Source: Mycobacterium sp. NS-7484
GTDB taxonomy: Bacteria > Actinomycetota > Actinomycetes > Mycobacteriales > Mycobacteriaceae
Direction: 5' to 3'
Length of the DNA: 64,000 nt
Assembly: GCF_001953975.1 (NCBI RefSeq)
Contig: NZ_MBEJ01000137.1
Location: forward strand, 1-64,000
The notes under the pieces are model-generated. The model searched no databases. It had not been told where the DNA came from and saw only the letters and a program-made list of their open reading frames with translations. Shown piece after piece: positions 15,707 to 23,634 of the stretch (the stretch's first letter is position 1; each line of letters begins with the position of its first letter). A program made the translations under genes and the position numbers.

Positions 15707-16609
15707 TCAGACCAAGATCCGGTCGCCGGCCCGCAGCAACGCGCTGGGCAGCTCGTGGCCGACGGCTTCCTGTGCGACGCGGGCGGCCTCGATGGCGGCC
15801 GGTAGGTCGACATCGACGGCGATGTCGCTGTCGCGCAGCATGTAGACCAGGTCCTCCGTGGCGATGTTGCCGCTGGCTCCCGGGGCGAACGGGCAGCCGC
15901 CCAACCCGCCCACCGACGCGTCCAGGCGGGTGACGCCGGCCTGCACTGCTGCGTACGCACTGGCCAGACCCGCGCCGCGGGTGTTGTGAAAGTGCGCTCC
16001 CAGCGGGATGTCCGCGATCAGCGGCCTCACTTTGTCGATCAGGGTGCTGACCCGGCGCGGCGTGGTGGTGCCGATGGTGTCGGCGATCGCGATCCGGTTG
16101 ACCTCGAATCCGACTGCCGCGGTGACGATGTCGAGCACTCGCTGCGGATCGGTCGGCCCGTCGAAGGGACAGTCCCACGCGGTGGCGATGATCACCTCGA
16201 CCGACGTGCGGCTGTCGCGGGCGATGGCCACGATGTCGGCGATCTGTGCGGTTGCCTCGGCGGAGCTGCGTCCGACGTTGGCCTGGGAGTGGGCATCCGA
16301 GGCCGACACCACGTATTCGATCGAGCGCAGGCCGGCGGCGATGGCGCGTTTGGCGCCGTTGGGGCTGGCTACGAGTGCGGAGAACTCCACGTCGGGAAAC
16401 CGGTGCAGTTCTTCGGCGAGTTCGGCCGCGTCGGCCAGCGCCGGCACTTTCGAGGGTGAGACGAACGCCGTCGCCTCGACCTCACGTACCCCGGTGGCGA
16501 CGATGGCTTCCAGGATCGCGACCTTCGCCGACAACGGAATCGGGTCTTCGATCTGCAGGCCGTCGCGCAGGCATACCTCGCGGATGTCGACCTTGGCGGG
16601 CAAGCTCAC
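15707..16609 (-). CDS. Hydroxymethylglutaryl-CoA lyase-like enzyme
   Basis: A 300-residue TIM-barrel lyase of the HMG-CoA lyase/aldolase superfamily. The catalytic RDGLQ lies at residues 15-19, the metal-binding His pair is in GAHFHNTRGAGLA, and the catalytic Cys loop is GGLGGCPFAPGASGN. Such enzymes cleave 3-hydroxy-3-methylglutaryl-CoA or related 3-hydroxyacyl-CoAs to acetyl-CoA and a keto acid. The GTG start overlaps the CoA-transferase stop by 4 bp. In this operon it probably performs the last carbon-carbon cleavage, but the acyl group it acts on is not known. Confidence 0.9.
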   Translation of the reverse strand: MSLPAKVDIREVCLRDGLQIEDPIPLSAKVAILEAIVATGVREVEATAFVSPSKVPALADAAELAEELHRFPDVEFSALVASPNGAKRAIAAGLRSIEYVVSASDAHSQANVGRSSAEATAQIADIVAIARDSRTSVEVIIATAWDCPFDGPTDPQRVLDIVTAAVGFEVNRIAIADTIGTTTPRRVSTLIDKVRPLIADIPLGAHFHNTRGAGLASAYAAVQAGVTRLDASVGGLGGCPFAPGASGNIATEDLVYMLRDSDIAVDVDLPAAIEAARVAQEAVGHELPSALLRAGDRILV

Positions 16610-17808
16610 AGGACCCCCTCGGTGCGAAGCGATTCCAGTTCCTCGGCACTGTGGCCCAGTAGTCCGGCGAACACCTCGTCGTTGTGCTGGCCGGGTCGGG
16701 CGGAACCGGCATTGCGGATGGTGCCGGGGGACTCCGACAGCACCGGCACGATGCCGGGGCCTTTGACGTTGCGCTGCACGCGTTCGTCCCAGTGGTCGGC
16801 GATCATGCCGCGGGCCTGCAGTTGTGGATCCTCCACGACCTCGGCCACGGTGTTGATCGGACCGCTGATCACCCCGGCCTGCGACAGCGTTTCGATGATC
16901 TCGGCCGGCGGGCGCTCGGCTGCCCAATCTCCGATGATCTTGTCCAGCTCGTCTTGATTACGGCCTCGGGCAATGTGATTGACAAACCGGTCGTCGGTGG
17001 CGAGCTCGGGTCGCCCCATCGCCGCACACAGCCGCCGGAACACCGTGTCCTGGTTGGCCGCGATCACCACCCAGCTGCCGTTGGCGCTCTGGTAGATGTT
17101 CGACGGTGCGATGCCCTCCAGCCGGGTGCCCGACGGGCCGCGCACCACACCACCGACGTCGTAGTCGGGGATCGTGGATTCCTGGATGGCCAGACAACTT
17201 TCGGTCAGGGCAGTGTCCACGATCTGGCCCTCGCCGGTGACGGTCCGCCGGTACAGTGCGGCCAGTGCGCCCTGAGCGGCGAACATGCCGGCCAGGCTGT
17301 CACCCAACGAAAGGGCGAGCCGTGGTGGGGGACCGCCGGGAAACCCGTTCATGTGGCGCAGTCCGCTGGAGGCCTCGGCCACCGAGGCATACCCGGCCTT
17401 GCCGGCGTCGGGCCCAGTTTGGCCGTAGCCGGAGACCCGCACGAGGATGATGCCCTTATTGCGATCGCGCAGAACGTCGTAACCCAGATCCCACTTCTCC
17501 AAGGTGCCGGGCCGGAAGTTCTCCACGATGATGTCGGACTGGGCGACCAGCTCGAGAAACAGCTCCCGACCCTTGGTGGTGCGCAGGTCCAGGGTGACGG
17601 CCTTCTTGTTGCGGGCGTGCACAGTCCAGAAGAAGTGGTGCCCGTCGAGCTCGGCCTGCCCCCACGTGCGCAGCGGGTCCGGAGTGGTGGGCAGCTCGAT
17701 CTTGATGACCTCGGCGCCCATGTCGCCGAGCAGCCGGCCGGCGAACGGCCCCGAGATCAGGGTGCCGAGCTCGATCACCCGGATGCCGTCCAGCGCCCCA
17801 GTCGTCAT
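16606..17808 (-). CDS. CaiB/BaiF family (class III) CoA-transferase
   Basis: A 400-residue family III CoA-transferase that moves CoA between carboxylic acids. Typical features are LDGIRVIELGTLISGPFAGRLLGDMGAEVIKIE at the N terminus, QSDIIVENFRPG, and the catalytic Asp170 in SLGDSLAGMFAAQGALAAL. It could activate the acid released by the upstream hydrolase or dioxygenase steps. The ATG at 17808 overlaps the hydrolase TGA (ATGA), and its own stop overlaps the lyase start, so these genes are tightly coupled. Confidence 0.93.
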   Translation of the reverse strand: MTTGALDGIRVIELGTLISGPFAGRLLGDMGAEVIKIELPTTPDPLRTWGQAELDGHHFFWTVHARNKKAVTLDLRTTKGRELFLELVAQSDIIVENFRPGTLEKWDLGYDVLRDRNKGIILVRVSGYGQTGPDAGKAGYASVAEASSGLRHMNGFPGGPPPRLALSLGDSLAGMFAAQGALAALYRRTVTGEGQIVDTALTESCLAIQESTIPDYDVGGVVRGPSGTRLEGIAPSNIYQSANGSWVVIAANQDTVFRRLCAAMGRPELATDDRFVNHIARGRNQDELDKIIGDWAAERPPAEIIETLSQAGVISGPINTVAEVVEDPQLQARGMIADHWDERVQRNVKGPGIVPVLSESPGTIRNAGSARPGQHNDEVFAGLLGHSAEELESLRTEGVL

Positions 17809-18998
17809 GCTGAAAACCCGTGTCGATGCAGCCAATCCGTACAGATGCCGACCGCCTGGCGCAGCGTGCCCCGCTGGTCTGGACCCGAGTAGTAGTGGTT
17901 GGCGCCGGGGATCTCGTGAATCTCCTTGTCCTCGTGGCCGATCGCCTCGTACAGCCGGCGGGTGTGGCTGGGCGTACAGGCATCGTCGGCCAGGTTGCCG
18001 ATCACCAGGGTGGGCACCGCGATGTCCGGGCCGGCCTTCACGGCGTCGCCGTTGGCGTCGTCGTAACTCCACTGCGACAACCAGCTGCGCAGGGTGCAGA
18101 ACCGGGCCAGGCCGACCGGGCTCATGTTGACCACCTGCGGGTCGCCCAGGTAGCAGGTGCCGGGCTTGCGGTCGTTGGGGTCGACGGTGGGATCCAGCCA
18201 GCGCGGATCGGCCATGGTGCCGTGCACCACGAAGGCGAACTCGTCATCAGGCCGTCCCGCTGCCTTCAGCTCGGCCAGCTTTTCCTTGACCCACTTGGTG
18301 ATTCGCCGGTTGCGGGCGATCTGCGCGGCGTGATATCGCTCCAGGAACTCCGGCGTGTACGGCGGCTGGTTGGGGTTGTCCGGGTTGTAGAGGTCCAATT
18401 CCGGGTCCCGCTTGGTGGGGTCGTTCTCGTCGAGGATGGAAGCGTCCATCCACTCCGTCATGGTGCCGTGCCGGCTGATGTGTGCGGCCAGCAGCATGAT
18501 GCCGTCGGCCGGAATCAAGCCGAGTTTGGTCAGATCGGGACCGTCCCCGGACGGGCTGGCCGTGACGGTCGGATTCTGCGCCTGCTGTTGGTAGAACACC
18601 GACAGTGAGCCGCCTCCGCTCCAGCCGGCCAGCACCACCTTGTCGTAGCCCAGTCGGTTTTTCGCGTCCTTGATGCACTCGCCGAGATCCTCGACCACTT
18701 TTTCCATCAGCAGCGCCGAGTCGGTGCCGCGGAACCGGCTGTTGCAGTAGATGACGTGGTGGCCGGCCCGGGCCAGCGCGTTGATCATCGGCAGGTAGGC
18801 GCCGCCGCCGATCGGATGCATGAAGACCAGCACGGTGTCTGACGGCTTGGATTTGGGGCGCAGCAGGTAGCTTTCCAACACCACCAGCTCGGCCACCCCG
18901 CCGTACACGTCGCGCACCGACGAGTTGTTCTGGTAGGCAACCAGATACGGGATGCGGTCGTACTCGTGTTTCACAGGTGCTTCGGTAACAGTGCTCAC
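17805..18998 (-). CDS. Alpha/beta hydrolase
   Basis: A 397-residue alpha/beta hydrolase. The nucleophile elbow is GWSGGG (after KVVLAGWSGGGSLSVFY), preceded by the oxyanion strand VFMHPIGGGAYLPM. A catalytic Asp is likely in GNLADDACTPSHTR, and His in GANHYYSG. No signal peptide, so cytoplasmic. A GTG start at 18998 shares a base with the stop of the dioxygenase-like gene. It may hydrolyse a ring-cleavage product or an ester; the substrate cannot be told from sequence. Confidence 0.88.
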   Translation of the reverse strand: MSTVTEAPVKHEYDRIPYLVAYQNNSSVRDVYGGVAELVVLESYLLRPKSKPSDTVLVFMHPIGGGAYLPMINALARAGHHVIYCNSRFRGTDSALLMEKVVEDLGECIKDAKNRLGYDKVVLAGWSGGGSLSVFYQQQAQNPTVTASPSGDGPDLTKLGLIPADGIMLLAAHISRHGTMTEWMDASILDENDPTKRDPELDLYNPDNPNQPPYTPEFLERYHAAQIARNRRITKWVKEKLAELKAAGRPDDEFAFVVHGTMADPRWLDPTVDPNDRKPGTCYLGDPQVVNMSPVGLARFCTLRSWLSQWSYDDANGDAVKAGPDIAVPTLVIGNLADDACTPSHTRRLYEAIGHEDKEIHEIPGANHYYSGPDQRGTLRQAVGICTDWLHRHGFSA

Positions 18999-20089
18999 TA
19001 GTGCTGCCCCAGATCGTTGGCGAGGATTTCGGCGGACGGGATGAGACGACGACGGGTGTCGATGGCGATCACCGACCAGTCCACCCGGTCGTAGTCGTCG
19101 AACTTGCGGCGGGCGCGTTCCCGGGCCTTCTCGGGTGCGCCGTGGTGAACACCTTGCGGTGCATGGGAAACCAGCCCGGGTGGCATGGGGATGCCGTAGA
19201 GGGTTCCGCCGTGGAAGAACGCGATCTCGTCGTAGTCGACGTTGCGGTGATACCACGGGGTGCGCTCGGTGCCTGGCACGCTCTCGGCGGGCTTGGGCAG
19301 GAAGTTCATCACGTACACGCCGGTGGCCTGCATGAAGAGGTGCACCGTCGGTGGCAGATGCACGCTCTCGGAGGTGATGACCGTGTAGTCCTCGATGTTG
19401 AAGGTGAACGGGAAGTTGTCGCCCCGCCAGCCTTCCACGTCAAGGGGATTGTGTTGGTAGAACAGCGAAGTCGGACCCTCGTCATGAATGAGCCGGACCT
19501 CGTACTCGTCCCGCCCGTCATCGTCGATGGGAGCCGGTTCCGGAATGGTCACCTGCGCCGGGTCGAACGGGAAATGGCGGCCCAGGGTGCCGGCCGGAGG
19601 GACCCGGAAGTCGTCGGTGGCCTGGATCATCAGCCAGGTCGATTCCTCGTCGGGCACCTGACGGAACGTGCAGGCCTTGGGGATGTACACCCAGTCGCCC
19701 TCGCGATAGCGCAACGGGCCGAACTCGGTCTCCAGCAGGCCCGCGCCCTTGTGCACGAAGATCAACAGGTCGCCGTCGACGTAGCGGACGAAGAACGGCA
19801 TCTCCTCGGTGCGCCGGCTCAGCAGCACCTGGCAGTCGGCATTGGAGAACATCAACAACGGGCCGCCGTGCGCATCGGTGGCATCGCTGGGCTTGAGCTC
19901 GCTGGAAAGTACGTCGGTGGGGCGCAGGGGGCCGACGGTGCGGTAGGCGGTGGGGTCGTTGCGCCGGTACATGTTGGCGGTGCGCCCGACGAAGCCGCCG
20001 CGGCCGAGTTCATCGTCTTTGAGTCCGTCGAGATCGGCGTGCACCCGCTTGGGGGTTTTGCCTTTACGCAGGTGAACGAAGGATTCCAT
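18998..20089 (-). CDS. hmgA: Homogentisate 1,2-dioxygenase-like cupin
   Basis: A 363-residue iron cupin of the homogentisate dioxygenase family, which opens the ring of homogentisate to maleylacetoacetate. The likely iron ligands are kept: His in WYHRNVDYDE, Glu in DYDEI, and a His in GVHHGAPEK. It is shorter than the roughly 430-residue classical enzymes, as in an actinobacterial subgroup. It is the first gene of the operon. The ATG at 20089 follows GGGGAG; a TTG six bases earlier is less likely. No fumarylacetoacetase or maleylacetoacetate isomerase lies nearby, so a different aromatic substrate is possible. Confidence 0.8.
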   Translation of the reverse strand: MESFVHLRKGKTPKRVHADLDGLKDDELGRGGFVGRTANMYRRNDPTAYRTVGPLRPTDVLSSELKPSDATDAHGGPLLMFSNADCQVLLSRRTEEMPFFVRYVDGDLLIFVHKGAGLLETEFGPLRYREGDWVYIPKACTFRQVPDEESTWLMIQATDDFRVPPAGTLGRHFPFDPAQVTIPEPAPIDDDGRDEYEVRLIHDEGPTSLFYQHNPLDVEGWRGDNFPFTFNIEDYTVITSESVHLPPTVHLFMQATGVYVMNFLPKPAESVPGTERTPWYHRNVDYDEIAFFHGGTLYGIPMPPGLVSHAPQGVHHGAPEKARERARRKFDDYDRVDWSVIAIDTRRRLIPSAEILANDLGQH

Positions 20090-20112
20090 GCTCAACTCCC
20101 CGGAAGGTCTCC

Positions 20113-20143
20113 AACAAAACTGAAAGTGACTTTACTTTTTGTT
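20113..20143. promoter_or_regulatory. 31-bp imperfect palindrome before the catabolic operon
   Basis: Centred on G20128, 12 of 15 base pairs match: AACAAAA at the left end mirrors TTTTTGTT at the right, and AAAGT-G-ACTTT forms the core. It lies 23 bp upstream of the hmgA-like ATG. On the minus strand it contains TAAAGT, a possible -10 hexamer. Size and position fit a TetR operator, most simply for the TetR at 15087-15698. Confidence 0.6.
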
Positions 20144-20306
20144 CAGGCCGGTTGGCAAGGGTCTGCAGCCACCGATCTCGCTGTTTCGGGTTCGGCTCGC
20201 CGGGGTAGCCACCGGGCACGAATTCCCCGCGCCGGCACGGCGAATCCCCGCGGCGCACAGGTCATCTGGCCGCCGTTGGACGGGTGTGAACGAAAGGATC
20301 TTCAAG

Positions 20307-20864
20307 ATGCTCAAGGAATTAGAAGGCCGTCGGGTCGCGATCCTCGCTGCAGACGGGGTGGAGCGCGTCGAACTCGAACAACCACGCACCGCGGTGGAGA
20401 ACGCGGGCGGTCGCGTCGAGTTGCTGTCCCTGGCGGACGGCGAAATCCAGGCCCGCGATCACGATCTCGAGCCGGCGGGCACCTTCCCGGTGGACCGCAA
20501 GGTCGGCGACGTGCGGGTCGACGAATTCGACGCGCTGATCCTGCCGGGCGGCACGGTGAACCCGGACAAGCTGAGGCTCGACGAGAAGGCGGTGGCCTTC
20601 GTCGGCGACTTCGTGCGGTCCGGCAAGCCGGTCGCGGCCATCTGCCACGGCCCGTGGACCCTGGCGGAGGCCGGCGTCGTCGGCGACCGCAGGCTGACGA
20701 GCTATCCGAGTATCCGTACCGATCTGCGCAACGCCGGCGCGACCGTGGTCGACCAGGAGGTCTGTGTCGACGGCAATCTGATCACCAGCCGCTCGCCGGA
20801 CGATCTGCCCGCCTTCTGTGAAGCCGTCACCGAGGCATTGTCGAGTAGTCCGGCGCAGACCTGA
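20307..20864 (+). CDS. DJ-1/PfpI family protein
   Basis: A 185-residue PfpI-like protein of the DJ-1 superfamily, often annotated as intracellular protease or deglycase/glyoxalase. The nucleophile elbow AAICHGPW places Cys113 next to His114, and an acidic residue is available in DGVERVELEQP. The start at 20307 follows AAAGGA at proper spacing; a GTG 21 bases earlier is in frame. It is transcribed divergently from the hmgA-like operon and probably involved in stress or aldehyde protection rather than catabolism. Confidence 0.88.
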   Translation: MLKELEGRRVAILAADGVERVELEQPRTAVENAGGRVELLSLADGEIQARDHDLEPAGTFPVDRKVGDVRVDEFDALILPGGTVNPDKLRLDEKAVAFVGDFVRSGKPVAAICHGPWTLAEAGVVGDRRLTSYPSIRTDLRNAGATVVDQEVCVDGNLITSRSPDDLPAFCEAVTEALSSSPAQT

Positions 20865-20894
20865 CCGCACAGAGTCCGCGTCAGATCAGCCCCG

Positions 20895-22061
20895 TCAGAT
20901 CATGGAGGTCCGGGGAATCTTCATCCCCAGCGCCAGTGCCCCGGCCAGCTCGCGGCTGGTGTCGTAATCGAACACCACATGGCCGGCGAGCACGTCGACG
21001 TCGCGCTTGAAGCGCTGCAACGGGCTGGACAGAAAATGGATGCTGGCGCCGCCGGCCCCCACCAGCTCGGAAATCACCGATCGCGATTCGCTGACGATGT
21101 GCGCCGCGGCCAGCCGGGCCTGCGCGCGTACCGGTCTCTCGACGGAATCACCGGACGCCACGATGCTCTCGATTTCGCCGACCGTATCGGCCAGCAGGGC
21201 CCGCACAGCGCGCAACCGGACCTGGGCTCCGGCCAGATGGGCCTGGGCGATCGGCTTGTCCTTCTGCATGACGCCTTCGTACGGCAGCACGCGTTCGCCC
21301 AACCGCTGCGCGTAGATCTCGGTGACCCGCTCGGCGCTGCCCAGCGCGGGCATCGCCGCCAGCTGGGCCAGCGCGGGCACCATCGGCCAGCGGTAGGTAG
21401 CGCTGTCGTGCAACCCCGCGCCCGGAGCGGTACCGGAATAGATGTCGAGCACTTTCACCAGCCGGTGCTCGGGCACGAAGACGTCGGAGGCGATGGCGTC
21501 GTTGGATCCGGTGGCGCGCATGCCGTCGGTGTGCCACACGTCGGCGACGGTCACGTCACCGATCGGCAGCAACGCCAACGCCGGGTACAGCGCATCGTCG
21601 GGGCCGCAGAGCGCAGCCACGATGATCCAGTTCCCGTGCATGACACCGGTGGCCCACGACCATCGTCCGGTCAGCCGGATGCCGCCCTCGACCGGCAGGC
21701 CTCGTCCGGTGGGGGCCAGGGGAGCCGGGGCCAAGAAGGGGCGATCGGCGAAGGCCTCCTGCTGGGCCTGCTCGCCGAACAGAGCCAGCATCCAGTTGTG
21801 TAGGGCCAGAAAGCCGATGGTCCAGGCGCTCGACGTGCACCCGTGCGCCATCTGCCGCACCGGATCCAGGATCGCCGGGAAATCGGCCTGGCGTCCGCCG
21901 TAGCGGGCGGGCACCAGCAGTTCGGTGAATCCGGAGTCGACGAGATCGGTGACGGTGGCGTCGGGAAGGCGGCGTAACTCCTCGGCGTCAGCGGCACGAT
22001 CGGCGAGTCGTGCGACGAATTCCGGGGTGATCACGCAGTCGGCGAGAGGGGGTGAGGCCAT
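20895..22061 (-). CDS. Acyl-CoA dehydrogenase-fold flavin-dependent monooxygenase-like protein
   Basis: A 388-residue protein of the acyl-CoA dehydrogenase fold that most resembles group D flavin monooxygenases (HsaA and related hydroxylases). Supporting features are the N-terminal PARYGGRQADFPAILDPVRQMAHGCTSSAW, the mid-domain GIRLTGRWSWATGVMHGNWI, and a C-terminal type-2 domain lacking the usual EGT glutamate loop. Such enzymes need a separate flavin reductase, and none is adjacent. Its promoter region contains a strong palindrome. It converges on the PfpI-like gene. Confidence 0.8.
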   Translation of the reverse strand: MASPPLADCVITPEFVARLADRAADAEELRRLPDATVTDLVDSGFTELLVPARYGGRQADFPAILDPVRQMAHGCTSSAWTIGFLALHNWMLALFGEQAQQEAFADRPFLAPAPLAPTGRGLPVEGGIRLTGRWSWATGVMHGNWIIVAALCGPDDALYPALALLPIGDVTVADVWHTDGMRATGSNDAIASDVFVPEHRLVKVLDIYSGTAPGAGLHDSATYRWPMVPALAQLAAMPALGSAERVTEIYAQRLGERVLPYEGVMQKDKPIAQAHLAGAQVRLRAVRALLADTVGEIESIVASGDSVERPVRAQARLAAAHIVSESRSVISELVGAGGASIHFLSSPLQRFKRDVDVLAGHVVFDYDTSRELAGALALGMKIPRTSMI

Positions 22062-22073
22062 GGCCGGAAAGTT

Positions 22074-22093
22074 ACCATACTTTTTTGTATGGT
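22074..22093. promoter_or_regulatory. 20-bp palindrome over the monooxygenase promoter
   Basis: ACCATAC-TTTTTT-GTATGGT, with perfect 7-bp arms, lies 12 bp upstream of the monooxygenase ATG. On the minus strand its distal arm contains TATGGT, a TANNNT -10 hexamer, and no Shine-Dalgarno sequence follows. A repressor bound here would cover the promoter. Confidence 0.6.
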
Positions 22094-22536
22094 CGATGCC
22101 GTGGACCGCGCCTGTCGGAGCCGACCCGGCATTTTGAGAACTGGTTGGCGACGATCGGATAACTCTCCGGACACCGGTTGTGAACGGATAGACATCGGCA
22201 GTCGTCAGGGGTTGTCGGCGAAAACGGGCCCATTTCGGTGTTTGTCCAGGTAGACGACGTGTACACGGCGAAGAAATAAAGTCGAATTCACTTTTCGAAA
22301 CCTGAAGATCCGCAGCTCGCCGACGTGCGGTGAGTTTTCCCCTGTCCGGGCACCGTGATTTACTCAAGGCGCAACAACTGAATTCTTCGGTCCGCTCCGC
22401 TGCGCCTTCGACAGGCGTTCGGCGACGGAGAGCGGGCGCGACAGCGCAGCGGATGAACGCTGCGGTGTCGCTTGGCGACACTCATCGCTGATCGCGCGCA
22501 GCGCGTCATTGACCGGAAGACGGATGGATTCGCAGT
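22094..22536. other. 443-bp intergenic region upstream of the antigen 85 gene
   Basis: No credible gene is seen here. The region is less GC-rich between 22240 and 22380. It must contain the divergent promoters. Close to the antigen 85 start, a small perfect hairpin GTGTCGC-TTG-GCGACAC (22465-22481) is flanked by GATGA and TCATC, and GCGC-rich short repeats follow, so the leader RNA is probably structured. Confidence 0.5.
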
Positions 22537-23514
22537 ATGACCTTCATTGACAAGATTCGTGGCCGTTGGGCCCGCCGGATGACGGTGGCAGCTGTGGCAG
22601 CACTTCTGCTGCCTGGCTTGATCGGCGTCGTCGGCGGATCGGCGACCGCGGGAGCCTTCTCCCGCCCAGGTCTGCCGGTTGAGTACCTGATGGTCCCGTC
22701 GCCGTCGATGGGCCGCGACATCAAAATTCAGTTCCAGAGCGGTGGCCCGGGTTCACACGCGGTGTACCTGCTCGACGGCCTGCGCGCTCAGGACGACTAC
22801 AACGGCTGGGACATCAACACCAACGCGTTCGAGATGTTCCTCGACAGTGGTCTGTCGGTCGTCATGCCCGTCGGTGGCCAGTCCAGCTTCTACAGCGACT
22901 GGTACTCCCCGGCATGTGGCAAGTCCGGCTGCGTCACCTACAAGTGGGAGACGTTCCTGACCAGTGAGCTGCCGCAGTGGCTGGCCGCCAACCGTGACGT
23001 GGCAGCCACCGGCAACGCCGCCATCGGTCTGTCGATGGCCGGCTCGGCCGCGCTGATCCTGGCGACCTACCACCCGCAGGAGTTCATCTACGCCGGTTCG
23101 ATGTCGGGCTTCCTGAACCCCTCCGAGGGCTGGTGGCCGTTCCTGATCAACATCTCCATGGGTGACGCCGGCGGCTACAAGGCCAACGACATGTGGGGTC
23201 CGACCGAAGACCCGAACAGCGCCTGGAAGCGCAACGACCCGATGGTGCAGATCCCCACGCTGGTTGCCAACAACACCCGCCTGTGGATCTACTGCGGCAA
23301 CGGCCAGCCCAACGAGCTGGGCGGCGGCGACCTGCCTGCCACCTTCCTCGAAGGTCTGACCATCCGCACCAACAAGACGTTCCAGGACAACTACATCGCT
23401 GCCGGTGGCACCAACGGTGTGTTCAACTTCCCGGATAACGGCACGCACAACTGGGCCTACTGGGGCCGGGAGCTGCAGGCCATGGTTCCGGACCTGCAGC
23501 GGGTACTGGGCTGA
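22537..23514 (+). CDS. Antigen 85-type mycolyltransferase (secreted esterase)
   Basis: A 325-residue secreted mycolyltransferase that moves mycolic acids between trehalose monomycolate, trehalose dimycolate and arabinogalactan in the cell envelope. A 40-residue signal peptide ends at TAGA, and the mature protein starts FSRPGLPVEY as in antigen 85. The catalytic triad is Ser166 (GLSMAGS), Glu272 and His304 (GTHNWAYWG). The disulfide Cys127-Cys132 is conserved, and the fibronectin-binding region is recognisable. It is clearly FbpA/B/C-type, but the exact paralogue cannot be assigned without a tree. It ends at a strong terminator. Confidence 0.96.
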   Translation: MTFIDKIRGRWARRMTVAAVAALLLPGLIGVVGGSATAGAFSRPGLPVEYLMVPSPSMGRDIKIQFQSGGPGSHAVYLLDGLRAQDDYNGWDINTNAFEMFLDSGLSVVMPVGGQSSFYSDWYSPACGKSGCVTYKWETFLTSELPQWLAANRDVAATGNAAIGLSMAGSAALILATYHPQEFIYAGSMSGFLNPSEGWWPFLINISMGDAGGYKANDMWGPTEDPNSAWKRNDPMVQIPTLVANNTRLWIYCGNGQPNELGGGDLPATFLEGLTIRTNKTFQDNYIAAGGTNGVFNFPDNGTHNWAYWGRELQAMVPDLQRVLG

Positions 23515-23560
23515 CGCCTTCCCGTGAACGGTCCCGCGAAAGCGGGAGGTACCGCCAGTA

Positions 23561-23613
23561 AAAACTGCCCCAAATCCACGGACCGAAGTGGTCCACGGAT
23601 TTGGGGCAGTTTT
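23561..23613. terminator. Bidirectional terminator after the antigen 85 gene
   Basis: AAAACTGCCCCAAATCC (23561-23577) pairs perfectly with GGATTTGGGGCAGTTTT (23597-23613). A 2-nt internal loop, a further GGACC/GGTCC helix and a GAAGT loop complete it. T and A tracts at the ends allow termination in both directions between the convergent antigen 85 and reductase genes. Confidence 0.9.
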
Positions 23614-23634
23614 GCGTCTGCAGGTCGAAGCCGG

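Noticed and set aside
13822..15960. A single 712-codon open frame on the minus strand
   Set aside because: Only the part from 15066 downwards looks like a real protein (acyl-CoA dehydrogenase). The upper part is Arg/Pro-rich shadow translation across the TetR and lyase genes.
19001..20821. A 606-codon plus-strand frame opposite the homogentisate-dioxygenase-like gene
   Set aside because: It is antisense to a clearly recognised protein and shifted against the PfpI-like gene. Its composition is that of a GC-rich shadow frame.
22072..22266. A 64-codon minus-strand frame in the antigen 85 upstream region
   Set aside because: It has no family features or ribosome binding site and crosses the monooxygenase promoter palindrome.
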